Notes under the pieces: generated by a model | What the model was told of the DNA's origin: nothing | The model's input: only the letters and a program-made list of their open reading frames with translations | Database searches by the model: none | Assembly: GCA_018662365.1 (NCBI GenBank) | Contig: JABJGH010000009.1 | Span: forward strand, 1-64,000 | From: Chloroflexota bacterium | GTDB lineage: Bacteria; Chloroflexota; Anaerolineae; Anaerolineales; UBA11579 | Direction: 5' to 3' | Length of the DNA stretch: 64,000 nucleotides | Program-made: the position numbers and the translations under genes | Part shown: positions 26,407 to 35,265 of the stretch, piece after piece | How positions within the stretch are numbered: the first letter of the stretch is position 1 | Layout: each line of letters starts with the position of its first letter

Positions 26407-26655
26407 TTAAGTCAATTGGTATCTTTTTTCTTGGAAAATGTCTGTTAAACTACAATTGTTCAGGATAGGGCATTCCTCACAACTCGTACAATTCTCGGTT
26501 CCCTCTATTTTAATTTCGATCAATTTACCGCTTCGTTCCAATGTGTTCAGCATTTGTTCTACCAAAGAGATTTCGATATTGAACTCTTTGCTTAAGTCAG
26601 TTAAGGATATGGTTCCAGAATTATTGCGAATCGATTTTAATATATTAATTAGCAT
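26407..26655 (-). CDS. feoC: FeoC-like winged-helix [Fe-S] regulator/accessory protein
   Basis: The 82-residue protein has an N-terminal winged-helix (residues about 1-50, DLSKEFNIEISLVEQMLNTLERSGKL) and a cysteine cluster C56, C59, C62 and C68 (CTSCEEC then C), the arrangement of FeoC. FeoC protects FeoB from proteolysis in enterics or senses iron/oxygen with a cluster. It starts 3 bases after feoB, the last gene of the feo operon. Confidence 0.88.
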   Translation of the reverse strand: MLINILKSIRNNSGTISLTDLSKEFNIEISLVEQMLNTLERSGKLIEIKIEGTENCTSCEECPILNNCSLTDIFQEKRYQLT

Positions 26656-26658
26656 GTT

Positions 26659-28812
26659 TTATCCTAATCCGAGCAAAGTGCCGCCTTGGAAGACCAAGAC
26701 GGATAAAATCCAGGGCACGATCAACGTGATAGCGATTGAAACTGTCATCCATTTCCAACCAAATTCTTGTTTTTGAGCCCCCATAGTCGCAGCACAGGGC
26801 ACATACAATAGAACGAAAACAAGGAATGCATATGCGGAAAGGGGAGTAAAGGAGGAGCGAAGGGCTTTGCTCAGTCCGATATCTTCTCTTAATTCTTCAT
26901 CTGGGAAGAGAGTAATCCCCGGAGTAAACACCTCTAAGGTCTCTTTCCCAGCCAATATTGTGGCTTCTCCAAATCCAACTGCTATTTCTTTAAATTCCAA
27001 CCCGAGTCCCAAATCAGATTCTGCGATCTCTTCTTGCGGAATATGATAGATCTGGGCGAAGGTGGATACGACAATTTCTTTGGCAACCAAACCGGTTACT
27101 AATGATCCACTTGCTTCCCATGTGCCAAAGCCAGCAGGAGCCAAGATCGGGGCAATGGAATTGCTTACCTGGCCGAAATAACTGTCTCTGGCGTTTTGAA
27201 CCCCCCAGGGCAAATTTAGCAATAACCATAAGATGGTTGAAAAAACGACAATGATTGTTCCTGCATTTTTTACGAATTTGCTAGATTGATTTTTTGCATA
27301 TTTGAGGATGCTGCTGAGCGTGGGCAATCGATAGGGGGGTAACTCCATCACCATAATACTGAGCGTTTCTCCGCGAAAAAGCGTGCGAGAGAGAATAATT
27401 CCAATGGATGCTGCTACAAGGATGCCTAATAGATAAAGACTAAATATTACGATATTTGATTTGTCTGGGAAAAAGGCCATACCAAAAATCAAGTAGACAG
27501 GAAGCCGGGCGGAACAAGACATGAATGGAATTAATAGACTCGTAAGAATCCTTGCTTCTGGTTTTTTAATCGTGCGGGTTGCATAGATCGCCGGGACGTT
27601 GCAACCAAATCCTAAGATCATAGGAATAAAGGATTTTCCATGTAATCGGGCCTTATTCATAAATCGATCCATTACAAAGGCCGCACGAGCCATGTACCCA
27701 CTCTGTTCTAGGATGGCTAGTAAAAGGTACATCATAAATAAGCCCGGCAAGAAAACCAAAATGCCACCGACACCTGCAAGGACACCATCCACAATTAAGG
27801 ATGAAACCCAATCGGGAGCATTTACCCAAATTAAAAATGTGGTTGCCCAATGGGTTAGGGGGCCAGTGAAAACGCCATCTATCCAGTCTAAATAGGGAGC
27901 TGAAACGTTTTGAACTAGCTGAAAAACGATATACATTGTCACAAAAAATATTGGTATGCCAAAAAATTTGTTTGTAACAAAATTATCGACTCGATCAGAA
28001 AAAGAAACATCTCCCTTTTTTCTAGAGATTACTTTTTCAGTGATCCCTTGAATAATCTTATATCGATGATCGGCAATTGCAATCGAAATATCTTCTTCAA
28101 AGTTTTCTTGAGATTTACCCAGAATTTTGGAAAATGTATTTTTGGCTTCCAGCGAAATGTCATCGATCAGGTGACGATCACCTTCTAAAAGTTGAACCGC
28201 CAAGTGAGTGGGGTCATAGATCTTTAATCCAGCCTCTTGTCTAATCACTGGGACCAATTGATCAATGATCTCTGTGATAGGCTTGGGATATTCTAGGTGT
28301 AAATCATTTTGAGTTCCAGCAGTTGCAATAATTTTTCTTTTTAGTTCATCCCCGCTAAAATTTTTATTTGCCGTCATTTGGATTATCTCGACGCCACCAA
28401 GTTTTTCACTTAATAATTTGGTATTTAACGTCAATCCTCGCCTTTCTGCGACATCGTTCATATTTAGGAGAATCAGTGTGGGCACATGCGTTTCTAATAC
28501 TTGTAGGGTGAGATATAAATTGCGTTCGAGATTTGAGGCGTCGACCACATTGATCACCAAATCGGGCTTTTCTTGAATTAAGAAGTTTCTTGCAATTTCT
28601 TCTTCGGGGGAAAATGAAGATAAGCTATATGTGCCGGGAAGATCGGTGATTTCAACCTTTAGATCGTCGATCTGGAAGTAACCGGTTTTCACTTCAACAG
28701 TTTTTCCGGGCCAATTCCCCACATGTTGATCGTCCCCCGTAAGTGCATTGAAGATCGTAGATTTTCCAGCATTCGGATTTCCCGCTAACGCAATTCGTAA
28801 GGATTTTTTCAT
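26659..28812 (-). CDS. feoB: Ferrous iron transporter FeoB
   Basis: The 717-residue inner membrane Fe2+ transporter has an N-terminal G domain with GNPNAGKST (G1), TDLPGTYS (G3) and LNMNDVAERRG (G4), a helical spacer (to about 265), and a membrane region with the two Gate motifs (around FGCNVPAIYATRT). Final membrane helices include YVPCAATMGAQKQEFGWKW. Length is standard. It lies 2 bases after feoA and 3 before feoC. Confidence 0.96.
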   Translation of the reverse strand: MKKSLRIALAGNPNAGKSTIFNALTGDDQHVGNWPGKTVEVKTGYFQIDDLKVEITDLPGTYSLSSFSPEEEIARNFLIQEKPDLVINVVDASNLERNLYLTLQVLETHVPTLILLNMNDVAERRGLTLNTKLLSEKLGGVEIIQMTANKNFSGDELKRKIIATAGTQNDLHLEYPKPITEIIDQLVPVIRQEAGLKIYDPTHLAVQLLEGDRHLIDDISLEAKNTFSKILGKSQENFEEDISIAIADHRYKIIQGITEKVISRKKGDVSFSDRVDNFVTNKFFGIPIFFVTMYIVFQLVQNVSAPYLDWIDGVFTGPLTHWATTFLIWVNAPDWVSSLIVDGVLAGVGGILVFLPGLFMMYLLLAILEQSGYMARAAFVMDRFMNKARLHGKSFIPMILGFGCNVPAIYATRTIKKPEARILTSLLIPFMSCSARLPVYLIFGMAFFPDKSNIVIFSLYLLGILVAASIGIILSRTLFRGETLSIMVMELPPYRLPTLSSILKYAKNQSSKFVKNAGTIIVVFSTILWLLLNLPWGVQNARDSYFGQVSNSIAPILAPAGFGTWEASGSLVTGLVAKEIVVSTFAQIYHIPQEEIAESDLGLGLEFKEIAVGFGEATILAGKETLEVFTPGITLFPDEELREDIGLSKALRSSFTPLSAYAFLVFVLLYVPCAATMGAQKQEFGWKWMTVSIAITLIVPWILSVLVFQGGTLLGLG

Positions 28813-28814
28813 CC

Positions 28815-29057
28815 TTAATTACCCACTATCTGGACCAAAACCCTGAAGGCCATACTTCTTCCTAAAGCAATTCGGGAGTCACGGATCGCCAAAAGGAGGG
28901 GACCCCCAGCATCTTGAATTATTTTGAATTCGACACCAGGATTGAAACCCATTTCAACTAAACGATGGGTAATTTCTCGGCCCCCTTTGATTTCAACAAG
29001 GCGAACCAATTTGCCAACGGGTACATGAGTTAGTGGTAGTGTGTGGTTAGAATGCAT
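28815..29057 (-). CDS. feoA: Ferrous iron transport protein FeoA
   Basis: The 80-residue SH3-like protein has VEIKGGREITHRLVEMGFNPGVEFKII and IALGRSMAFRVLV, the standard FeoA core. FeoA stimulates FeoB. It lies between the DtxR-like gene (7 bases) and feoB (2 bases). Confidence 0.93.
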   Translation of the reverse strand: MHSNHTLPLTHVPVGKLVRLVEIKGGREITHRLVEMGFNPGVEFKIIQDAGGPLLLAIRDSRIALGRSMAFRVLVQIVGN

Positions 29058-29064
29058 GATTTTA

Positions 29065-29721
29065 TTAATTGGATTGAACCAATATTTTTTCGGCGACCTC
29101 AGTCGTAAGATTTAGGGAAGATTCCCCATTTTTAATCAGCAAATTCCCAATGTTGCTTTGGGCGATGACTTCGATTTCAATTCCTGGTGAAAAACCTTGG
29201 CTTACTAGGTATTTTGAGGTGATCGCGTCAGAATTGAATTTGATGATCTCCCCCTTTTCGCCGGCTTGCAAATTGGATAATGGAATATGGTTAGGTTTTG
29301 AATGTTTGCCATTTGCCAGAGGTATTGTTTTTCCAGAGGGTGAGACAATTGGGTCGTCTAAATAATTTGATAATCGTTCAGAAACTTTATTTGTGGAAAT
29401 ATGCTCCATTCGGCAGGCAAGCTCATCGGCCTCACTGGGAGAAAAGTTCAGGCTATTTACAAAGAAAACTTCCCATAATCGGCGATATCTGAGAATCTTT
29501 TGGGTTTTTTCAATCCCCTCTTTTGTGAGTTCAACACCTTTGTAGGGGAGGTATTTCACCAGTTTCGCCTCATCTAGCTTGCGAACCATTTGATTAACAG
29601 AAACAGTCTGAACATTTAGTTCTTCAGCGAGACGCGATAACTGGATAGGGTGGTTTGCCTCTTCCTCAGATAATAAGGCGATGTTTACCAAATACATTTC
29701 AATATTTTCACTAATCTCCAT
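29065..29721 (-). CDS. DtxR/MntR-family metal-dependent regulator
   Basis: The 218-residue protein has an N-terminal winged-helix DNA-binding domain (PIQLSRLAEELNVQTVSVNQMVRKL), a dimerisation/metal-binding domain (EADELACRMEHISTNKVSERL, with Cys, Glu and His ligands as in DtxR) and a C-terminal FeoA/SH3-like domain from about 145. It is the first gene of the feo operon, so iron-dependent self-control is likely. A candidate half-palindrome lies upstream (29758-29772). Confidence 0.9.
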   Translation of the reverse strand: MEISENIEMYLVNIALLSEEEANHPIQLSRLAEELNVQTVSVNQMVRKLDEAKLVKYLPYKGVELTKEGIEKTQKILRYRRLWEVFFVNSLNFSPSEADELACRMEHISTNKVSERLSNYLDDPIVSPSGKTIPLANGKHSKPNHIPLSNLQAGEKGEIIKFNSDAITSKYLVSQGFSPGIEIEVIAQSNIGNLLIKNGESSLNLTTEVAEKILVQSN

Positions 29722-29757
29722 ATGTTATTGCGCTCCATAATATTTTGCGATTAAATG

Positions 29758-29772
29758 TTATGGTGAACCTAA
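29758..29772. promoter_or_regulatory. Candidate DtxR-type metal box in front of the feo operon
   Basis: TTATGGTGAACCTAA is an imperfect inverted repeat whose right half AACCTAA equals the DtxR/IdeR half-site; agreement with the full 19-bp IdeR consensus is only about 11 of 19. It lies about 35 bases upstream of the regulator's start codon. Confidence 0.35.
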
Positions 29773-29898
29773 AGATACTCTGAGAATGCTTAATTTGGAA
29801 TGTTCATTTGTCCTGAGGATAAAGGGTAATTTGTCCCTAAAAAAATTCTTCCAATAATTTGATCTTTTTGTTAATTTTTATTCCTCGTCTAGACAATT

Positions 29899-29928
29899 TT
29901 GTAAGAAAGTTGGATTTTCGGGTATGAT
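29899..29928 (+). promoter_or_regulatory. Promoter of the luciferase-like oxidoreductase gene
   Basis: TTGTAA (29899-29904) and TATGAT (29923-29928) with an 18-base spacer, about 27 bases before the start codon and followed by a strong AAGGAGG ribosome site. Confidence 0.6.
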
Positions 29929-29954
29929 TGAGTTGATAATCTAAGGAGGTCCAA

Positions 29955-30953
29955 ATGTTAGATAAAGTAGCATTATATTTACAAGATTCACATGATCTGA
30001 GAGACGGGTTGGATTATGTCAAATATGCGGAAGAAAAAGGTTTTTTTGCTGTTTGGCAGGCTGAGTCTCGGTTAGTAAGGGATGCAATTGTCCCGATGGC
30101 TGCATATGCCGCAGTGACAGATAAAATGGTTATCGGATCGGGTGTAATTAATAATTGGACTAGAAATATTGGTTTATTGGCAGCTACCTTTTTGACCTTG
30201 GATGATCTTGCTCCTGGAAGAATTGTATGTGGCCTGGGTGCCTGGTGGGATCCCCTAGCTGCAAATGTGGGTATCTCTAGAAATAAACCGTTAAAGGCAA
30301 TGCGGGAAACTGTAGAAGTACTACGCCGCCTCTTAAATATGGAAAGAGTGACTTTCGATGGAGAATTTCATCAGGTTAAAGATATTGAATTGGATGTTGT
30401 ACATGGCAATACTTCTCCACGTGATGTGAAAATCATGATTGGGGCTACAGGTCCTAAAATGATGCAAATGACAGGTGAAATTTCTGATGGAGCCGTGCTC
30501 AATTATTGTGTGCCTCCGGAATATAACCATATGGCAATGGAGCAATTAGCGATTGGTGCGAAGAAAGCGGGTAGGACTGTAGATGATATTGATCGCCCCC
30601 AATTAGTGGTATGTTCAGTTGATCATGACCATGATAAGGCAATCGATACAACTCGCGGTTTACTCTGCCAATATCTTGCCCAGCAACCCCATATTGCGAA
30701 AGCTTCTGGCGTTTCCAGTGATGTGATCGCGGAAATACAATCGATTTTGGGCTGGCCGGCGACACATGAACAAATTGAAGCCGCAAAACACCTTGTTCCA
30801 ACTGACCTAATCTATCGAATAACCGCATCTGGTACCCCGGATGAAGCTAAAGCAAAGGTTCAAGAATATATCAACAATGGTGCTACATATCCGATCCTCT
30901 ACCCAGTAGGTGGAGATTTCAAACTGCTTATTGATACCTTTGGAAAGGATTAA
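29955..30953 (+). CDS. LLM-class flavin/F420-dependent oxidoreductase (Mer-like)
   Basis: The 332-residue TIM-barrel protein belongs to the bacterial luciferase-like superfamily: [56 protein letters not shown] and [11 protein letters not shown] are close to the F420-dependent methylene-tetrahydromethanopterin reductase (Mer) and F420-glucose-6-phosphate dehydrogenase group. F420 use is plausible because the cofactor's pathway is 4 kb away. No methanopterin genes are seen, so the substrate is unknown. AAGGAGG lies 6 bases before the ATG. Confidence 0.85.
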   Translation: MLDKVALYLQDSHDLRDGLDYVKYAEEKGFFAVWQAESRLVRDAIVPMAAYAAVTDKMVIGSGVINNWTRNIGLLAATFLTLDDLAPGRIVCGLGAWWDPLAANVGISRNKPLKAMRETVEVLRRLLNMERVTFDGEFHQVKDIELDVVHGNTSPRDVKIMIGATGPKMMQMTGEISDGAVLNYCVPPEYNHMAMEQLAIGAKKAGRTVDDIDRPQLVVCSVDHDHDKAIDTTRGLLCQYLAQQPHIAKASGVSSDVIAEIQSILGWPATHEQIEAAKHLVPTDLIYRITASGTPDEAKAKVQEYINNGATYPILYPVGGDFKLLIDTFGKD

Positions 30954-31035
30954 TTCTTCTTGGACCCAGGTGAGATTGAAAAAAAATCGTTATCGTATCT
31001 TATCGCATAGAACGAACATTATTAGTTAATAATTT

Positions 31036-31500
31036 ATGAGCAAACAATCAAATTCGGCACATTGTTTTGCATGTGGGCTTGAAAGTGAATATGGCTTGAA
31101 ATTGAGTTTTTATTCTGAGGGGGATCAAAGCGTTACATGTGATTATGTAGTGCCAGAAAGATTCCAAGGATTTCCTGGAACGGTGCATGGGGGGATAGTT
31201 GCCTCAATCCTTGATGAGATTTTGGTACGAGCATTTATGGCCTCGGATCCCGATCGATTTATGTATACTGGGAAACTAACAATTCGTTATCGTCACCCCG
31301 TTCCGATCGGGGAAAAGTTGCGAGGTGTAGGGTCCGTGGTTAAAGATCGGGGCAGAATTGGGGAAGCAGAAGCCAAATTATATAATTCTGAAAATCTTTT
31401 GCTTGCAGAAGCAGAAGCATTAGTCGTCGAGTTTCCAAAAGATGAAATGAATGAAGATATTAAAGAATTAGGGTGGCAAGTTTACCCAGATAAGGAGTAA
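31036..31500 (+). CDS. PaaI-like hotdog thioesterase
   Basis: The 154-residue protein begins with HCFACGLESEYGLKL, a Cys-x-x-Cys start common in this hotdog subfamily, followed by GTVHGGIVASILDEIL with the HGG motif and catalytic acidic residue, and TGKLTIRYRHPVPIGEKLRG. It probably hydrolyses an acyl-CoA. It is 5 bases upstream of the FAD subunit of the first molybdenum hydroxylase and may act on acyl-CoA from the same pathway. Confidence 0.82.
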   Translation: MSKQSNSAHCFACGLESEYGLKLSFYSEGDQSVTCDYVVPERFQGFPGTVHGGIVASILDEILVRAFMASDPDRFMYTGKLTIRYRHPVPIGEKLRGVGSVVKDRGRIGEAEAKLYNSENLLLAEAEALVVEFPKDEMNEDIKELGWQVYPDKE

Positions 31501-31505
31501 AACGG

Positions 31506-32258
31506 ATGATCAAAGAGTATTATCGTCCTGAGACAATTGAGGAAGCCTTAGAATTATTAGCTCGAGAAACCCCACTCACTAGACCAATGGCAGGTGGAAC
31601 TGAATTAAATTCACCCTCAAATGATCAATTTGATGTGGTGGATTTACAATCTCTTGGTTTAGATAAGATCGAATTGAAAGGTAGCAACATCAAAATTGGT
31701 GCGATGGCTACATTGCAAGACCTTTTAAGTGTTTCAGACTTGCCATCGGCGTTATCCGAGGCCATTCATCATGAGGCCACATATAACCTTCGCCAATCTG
31801 CGACTGCGGCGGGCACTTTGGTTTCTGCTACTGGCCGCTCGGCATTTGCAACAGCTCTGTTGGCTTTAGATGCCCAACTTGTGATGATGCCGAATGAAGA
31901 AAAATTAGCCTTAGGAGAATTACTTCCCTTGCGATCAGAATTGTTAAAGGGAAAACTTATCACAGAAATATTGATTCCCGGAAATGTGAAATTAGCTTAT
32001 CAATATGTTTCACGAAGTCCAGCCGACTTACCGATCGTTTGTGTGGCAGTTGCTGCGTGGTCTTCAGGCCGAACCCGAATTGTTTTGGGTGGGTACGGCA
32101 CGGCACCAATAATGGTTGTAGATGGCAAAGATGAAAACGATGTTTTATCAGCAGTCGGTCACGCATATATGCAGGCAGAAGATGAATGGGCGTCGGCAGA
32201 ATATCGAGTTGAAATTGCGAAAACCTTAACCAAACGATGTTTGTACCTTGTGAAATAG
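31506..32258 (+). CDS. Molybdenum hydroxylase FAD-binding subunit (CoxM/XdhB-type)
   Basis: The 250-residue protein matches the FAD domain of xanthine dehydrogenase/CO dehydrogenase-type enzymes: YYRPETIEEALELL, AGGTELNSPSNDQ in place of the AGGTDL FAD loop, IKIGAMATLQDLL and YNLRQSATAAGTLVSA at the second FAD loop. It passes electrons from the [2Fe-2S] clusters to the acceptor. It is somewhat short (family about 280-300) with a truncated C-terminal part. Its catalytic partner (35266-38259) lies beyond the interposed M16C peptidase gene. Confidence 0.85.
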   Translation: MIKEYYRPETIEEALELLARETPLTRPMAGGTELNSPSNDQFDVVDLQSLGLDKIELKGSNIKIGAMATLQDLLSVSDLPSALSEAIHHEATYNLRQSATAAGTLVSATGRSAFATALLALDAQLVMMPNEEKLALGELLPLRSELLKGKLITEILIPGNVKLAYQYVSRSPADLPIVCVAVAAWSSGRTRIVLGGYGTAPIMVVDGKDENDVLSAVGHAYMQAEDEWASAEYRVEIAKTLTKRCLYLVK

Positions 32259-32342
32259 ACGATTTTAAAAACCCAAGGCTAAATATATTATCGGTAAATT
32301 TCAAGAATGATGAAGTTGTAAAACAATACAAACGAGAAATCA

Positions 32343-35255
32343 ATGATCAATACGTATGATTTTGAATTAATCAAAGTCCAGGAAATTCCTGAAATCAATA
32401 GCAAAATTAGCCTTTATCGGCATAAGGTTACGGGGACAGAATTGCTTTCGGTGGAAAATGAAGATGAGAACAAGGTTTTTGGGATAAGTTTTAAAACTAC
32501 CCCGAGTGACTCGACGGGCGTTGCCCATATTCTTGAACATGCTGTATTGAATGGATCTGAAAAATATCCGATTAAAGAACCCTTTGTTGAACTGCTAAAA
32601 GGTTCTCTGCAAACTTTTGTGAATGCCTTTACATTTCCAGATAAGACTTGTTATCCCTGTGCCAGCCAAAATACACAAGATTTTTATAACCTTATTGATG
32701 TGTATATGGATGCTGTATTACATCCTCTCATTCCCACGCATATTTTAGATCAAGAGGGTTGGCATTACGAATTGGATGAGGAAGAGGGCGAAATGGTCTA
32801 CAAAGGGGTCGTCTTCAATGAAATGAAAGGCGCGATGTCTGACCCGGAAGGATATTTGGGTCGGATTAGCCAGAGTTCACTATTCCCAGATAATACCTAT
32901 GGCGTCAATTCAGGGGGAGACCCTGAAGAGATTCCGAATTTAACCTATGCTCAATTTAAGGGATTTCACGAAAAATATTATCATCCATCTAATGCAAAAA
33001 TCTTTATGTATGGGGACGATGATCCCGAAATACGATTGAAATTAATGTCTGAATATCTGAAGGGATACGCTGCTTTAGATATAAATTCAAATGTTGCAAT
33101 TCAAAAGTCGTTTATTGAACCAAAATATCAAACCGATTCTTATGCCGTAGGGGAGGGGGAAGATCCGAAAAGTTTCTTGGCTATGAATTGGGTGTTGACA
33201 GAAAATGACAACCCACAGACCGCATTAGGCCTAGGCATTCTTTCTCATATATTGGTTGGAACGTCTGCATCTCCCCTGAGAAAAGCCTTGATCGACAGTG
33301 GATTGGGTGAAGATATATTGGGGGGAGGGTTAGAGACCAACCTTCGGCAAATCACCTTTTCGACGGGATTAAAAGGAATAAAAAGTGAAGATGCGAAAAA
33401 GGTTGAAAAGCTTATCGAAGACACTCTTCAGAAATTAACCGATTCGGGAATCGACTCAGAAACGATTGCTGCCTCGTTGAATACGATTGAGTTTAGTCTT
33501 CGAGAAAATAACACCGGGAGTTTCCCGCGCGGAATATTTACTATGATCAAGGTGCTCACTACCTGGCTTCATGATGGTGATCTTTTTGCAACCCTTGCAT
33601 TTGAGGAACCTTTGCAAGCGATTAAAAAACAAATAAGTGGTGGGACTCCATATTTTGAAAATCTGATCAAGAAATTCTTTTTGGGGAACCCGCATCGCAG
33701 CATCATATTATTAGAACCTGATAAAGAACTTAATCAGCGGAAGATCGAAGAAGAAACTGTTCGGCTCAAGATGGCTCGATTGCAAATGAGCAAAGATGAG
33801 ATTGATGCGATCCAAGAAAATACTGAGCAATTGAAAATAATCCAAGAAACGCCAGATGTGCCAGAGGCTCTCGCCTCTTTACCAATTTTAAAAATGGAAG
33901 ATCTGGATCGAAAGAATAAAAGTATCCCAATCGAAGAGTTGGAAATTGGCGATACAAAAGTTCTCCACCATGACATATTTACTAATGGTATTTTGTATTT
34001 TGATTTAGGGATAAGCCTTGAGGGACTTGCTGAAGAATATCTGCCATATCTCGACCTTTTTACGGATGGATTGGTCAAATTGGGTACGGACCGGCAAGAT
34101 TTTGTAAAACTTTCCCAACGCATTGGACAAAAAACTGGTGGCATTCGCCCCAGCTTATACTTCTCGGAAGTTAGAAATTCAGAAGAATCGCTCAGCTATT
34201 TATTTGTCCGCGGTAAGTCAACGATGGATAATGTTGGCGAAATGCTAGAGATCATTCAGGAAATTCTTACGCAAACAAAGTATGACAATCCTGAACGACT
34301 GAAACAGATCATCTTGGAGAATAAAGCCAATTTTGAAAGTTCGCTCATCCCAATGGGACATCGTGTGGTCAACCAACGGCTCAGCAGTAAGCAAAATAGA
34401 TCTGCCTGGGTAAGTGAACAAAGCCAAGGGATCAGTCAATTGTTCTTCCTCAGAAATCTGCTTGAGATGGTGGAGAATGATTGGGATAAAGTTTTAAAGA
34501 TATTTGAAAATATTCGAAAAACATTAATCAATAAGAATGGGATGCTACTTAATATAACTCTGGATCAAAAGAATTGGGATCTTGTCAAACCCGCAATGAA
34601 AAATTTCTTGGAGATCTTCCCTAGTTTTGATATTGAAAAACAATCCTGGAAGACAGAATTTGAAACAGAACCCGAGGGATTAAGTATTCCGGCCCAAGTC
34701 AATTATGTAGGGAAGGGACTTAATTTATTTACTCACGGATACGAGCTCAAGGGTTCCAACGCCGTCATCCGAAAATATTTGGGCACGACTTATATGTGGG
34801 AAAAGGTGAGGGTGCAGGGCGGGGCCTATGGAGGGATGGTTTCCTTTGATGCAAATTCTGGCAGTTTTAATTATCTTTCCTACAGAGATCCAAATTTAAA
34901 TGGTACTTTGGATAATTATGACGGAGTACCAAACTTTTTGCGAGAATTACAAATTAGCGAGAATGAACTGACGAAATCGATCATTGGTACGATCGGTGAC
35001 CTGGATGGACATTTACTTCCCGATGCTAAAGGTTATGTGTCGATGCTGAGATATCTCACCAATAATAGTGAAGATGACCGGCAAAAATACCGGGAAGAAA
35101 TTTTAAATACCAAAGCTGAAGATTTTAATGAATTTGCAGAATATTTAGAAAAGGTTAAAGAAAAGGGGATCGTGACCGTATTAGGATCCGCAGAAGCGAT
35201 TGAAGAGGCCAATCAGGAACGTGATAATTTCTTAAATGTAAAGCAAGTGTTGTGA
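32343..35255 (+). CDS. M16C insulinase-family metallopeptidase (presequence protease-like)
   Basis: The 970-residue protein is a full-length M16C (PreP/falcilysin-type) zinc peptidase. The inverted zinc motif HILEH (HxxEH, near residue 62) and the distal Glu in VVFNEMKGAMS (about residue 160) are present, and two homologous halves are joined by a long helical hairpin. These enzymes degrade unstructured peptides inside a closed chamber. No signal peptide, so it is cytoplasmic. It sits between the FAD and Fe-S/Mo subunits of a molybdenum hydroxylase, an unusual neighbour. Confidence 0.92.
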   Translation: MINTYDFELIKVQEIPEINSKISLYRHKVTGTELLSVENEDENKVFGISFKTTPSDSTGVAHILEHAVLNGSEKYPIKEPFVELLKGSLQTFVNAFTFPDKTCYPCASQNTQDFYNLIDVYMDAVLHPLIPTHILDQEGWHYELDEEEGEMVYKGVVFNEMKGAMSDPEGYLGRISQSSLFPDNTYGVNSGGDPEEIPNLTYAQFKGFHEKYYHPSNAKIFMYGDDDPEIRLKLMSEYLKGYAALDINSNVAIQKSFIEPKYQTDSYAVGEGEDPKSFLAMNWVLTENDNPQTALGLGILSHILVGTSASPLRKALIDSGLGEDILGGGLETNLRQITFSTGLKGIKSEDAKKVEKLIEDTLQKLTDSGIDSETIAASLNTIEFSLRENNTGSFPRGIFTMIKVLTTWLHDGDLFATLAFEEPLQAIKKQISGGTPYFENLIKKFFLGNPHRSIILLEPDKELNQRKIEEETVRLKMARLQMSKDEIDAIQENTEQLKIIQETPDVPEALASLPILKMEDLDRKNKSIPIEELEIGDTKVLHHDIFTNGILYFDLGISLEGLAEEYLPYLDLFTDGLVKLGTDRQDFVKLSQRIGQKTGGIRPSLYFSEVRNSEESLSYLFVRGKSTMDNVGEMLEIIQEILTQTKYDNPERLKQIILENKANFESSLIPMGHRVVNQRLSSKQNRSAWVSEQSQGISQLFFLRNLLEMVENDWDKVLKIFENIRKTLINKNGMLLNITLDQKNWDLVKPAMKNFLEIFPSFDIEKQSWKTEFETEPEGLSIPAQVNYVGKGLNLFTHGYELKGSNAVIRKYLGTTYMWEKVRVQGGAYGGMVSFDANSGSFNYLSYRDPNLNGTLDNYDGVPNFLRELQISENELTKSIIGTIGDLDGHLLPDAKGYVSMLRYLTNNSEDDRQKYREEILNTKAEDFNEFAEYLEKVKEKGIVTVLGSAEAIEEANQERDNFLNVKQVL

Positions 35256-35265
35256 GGAATCTATA

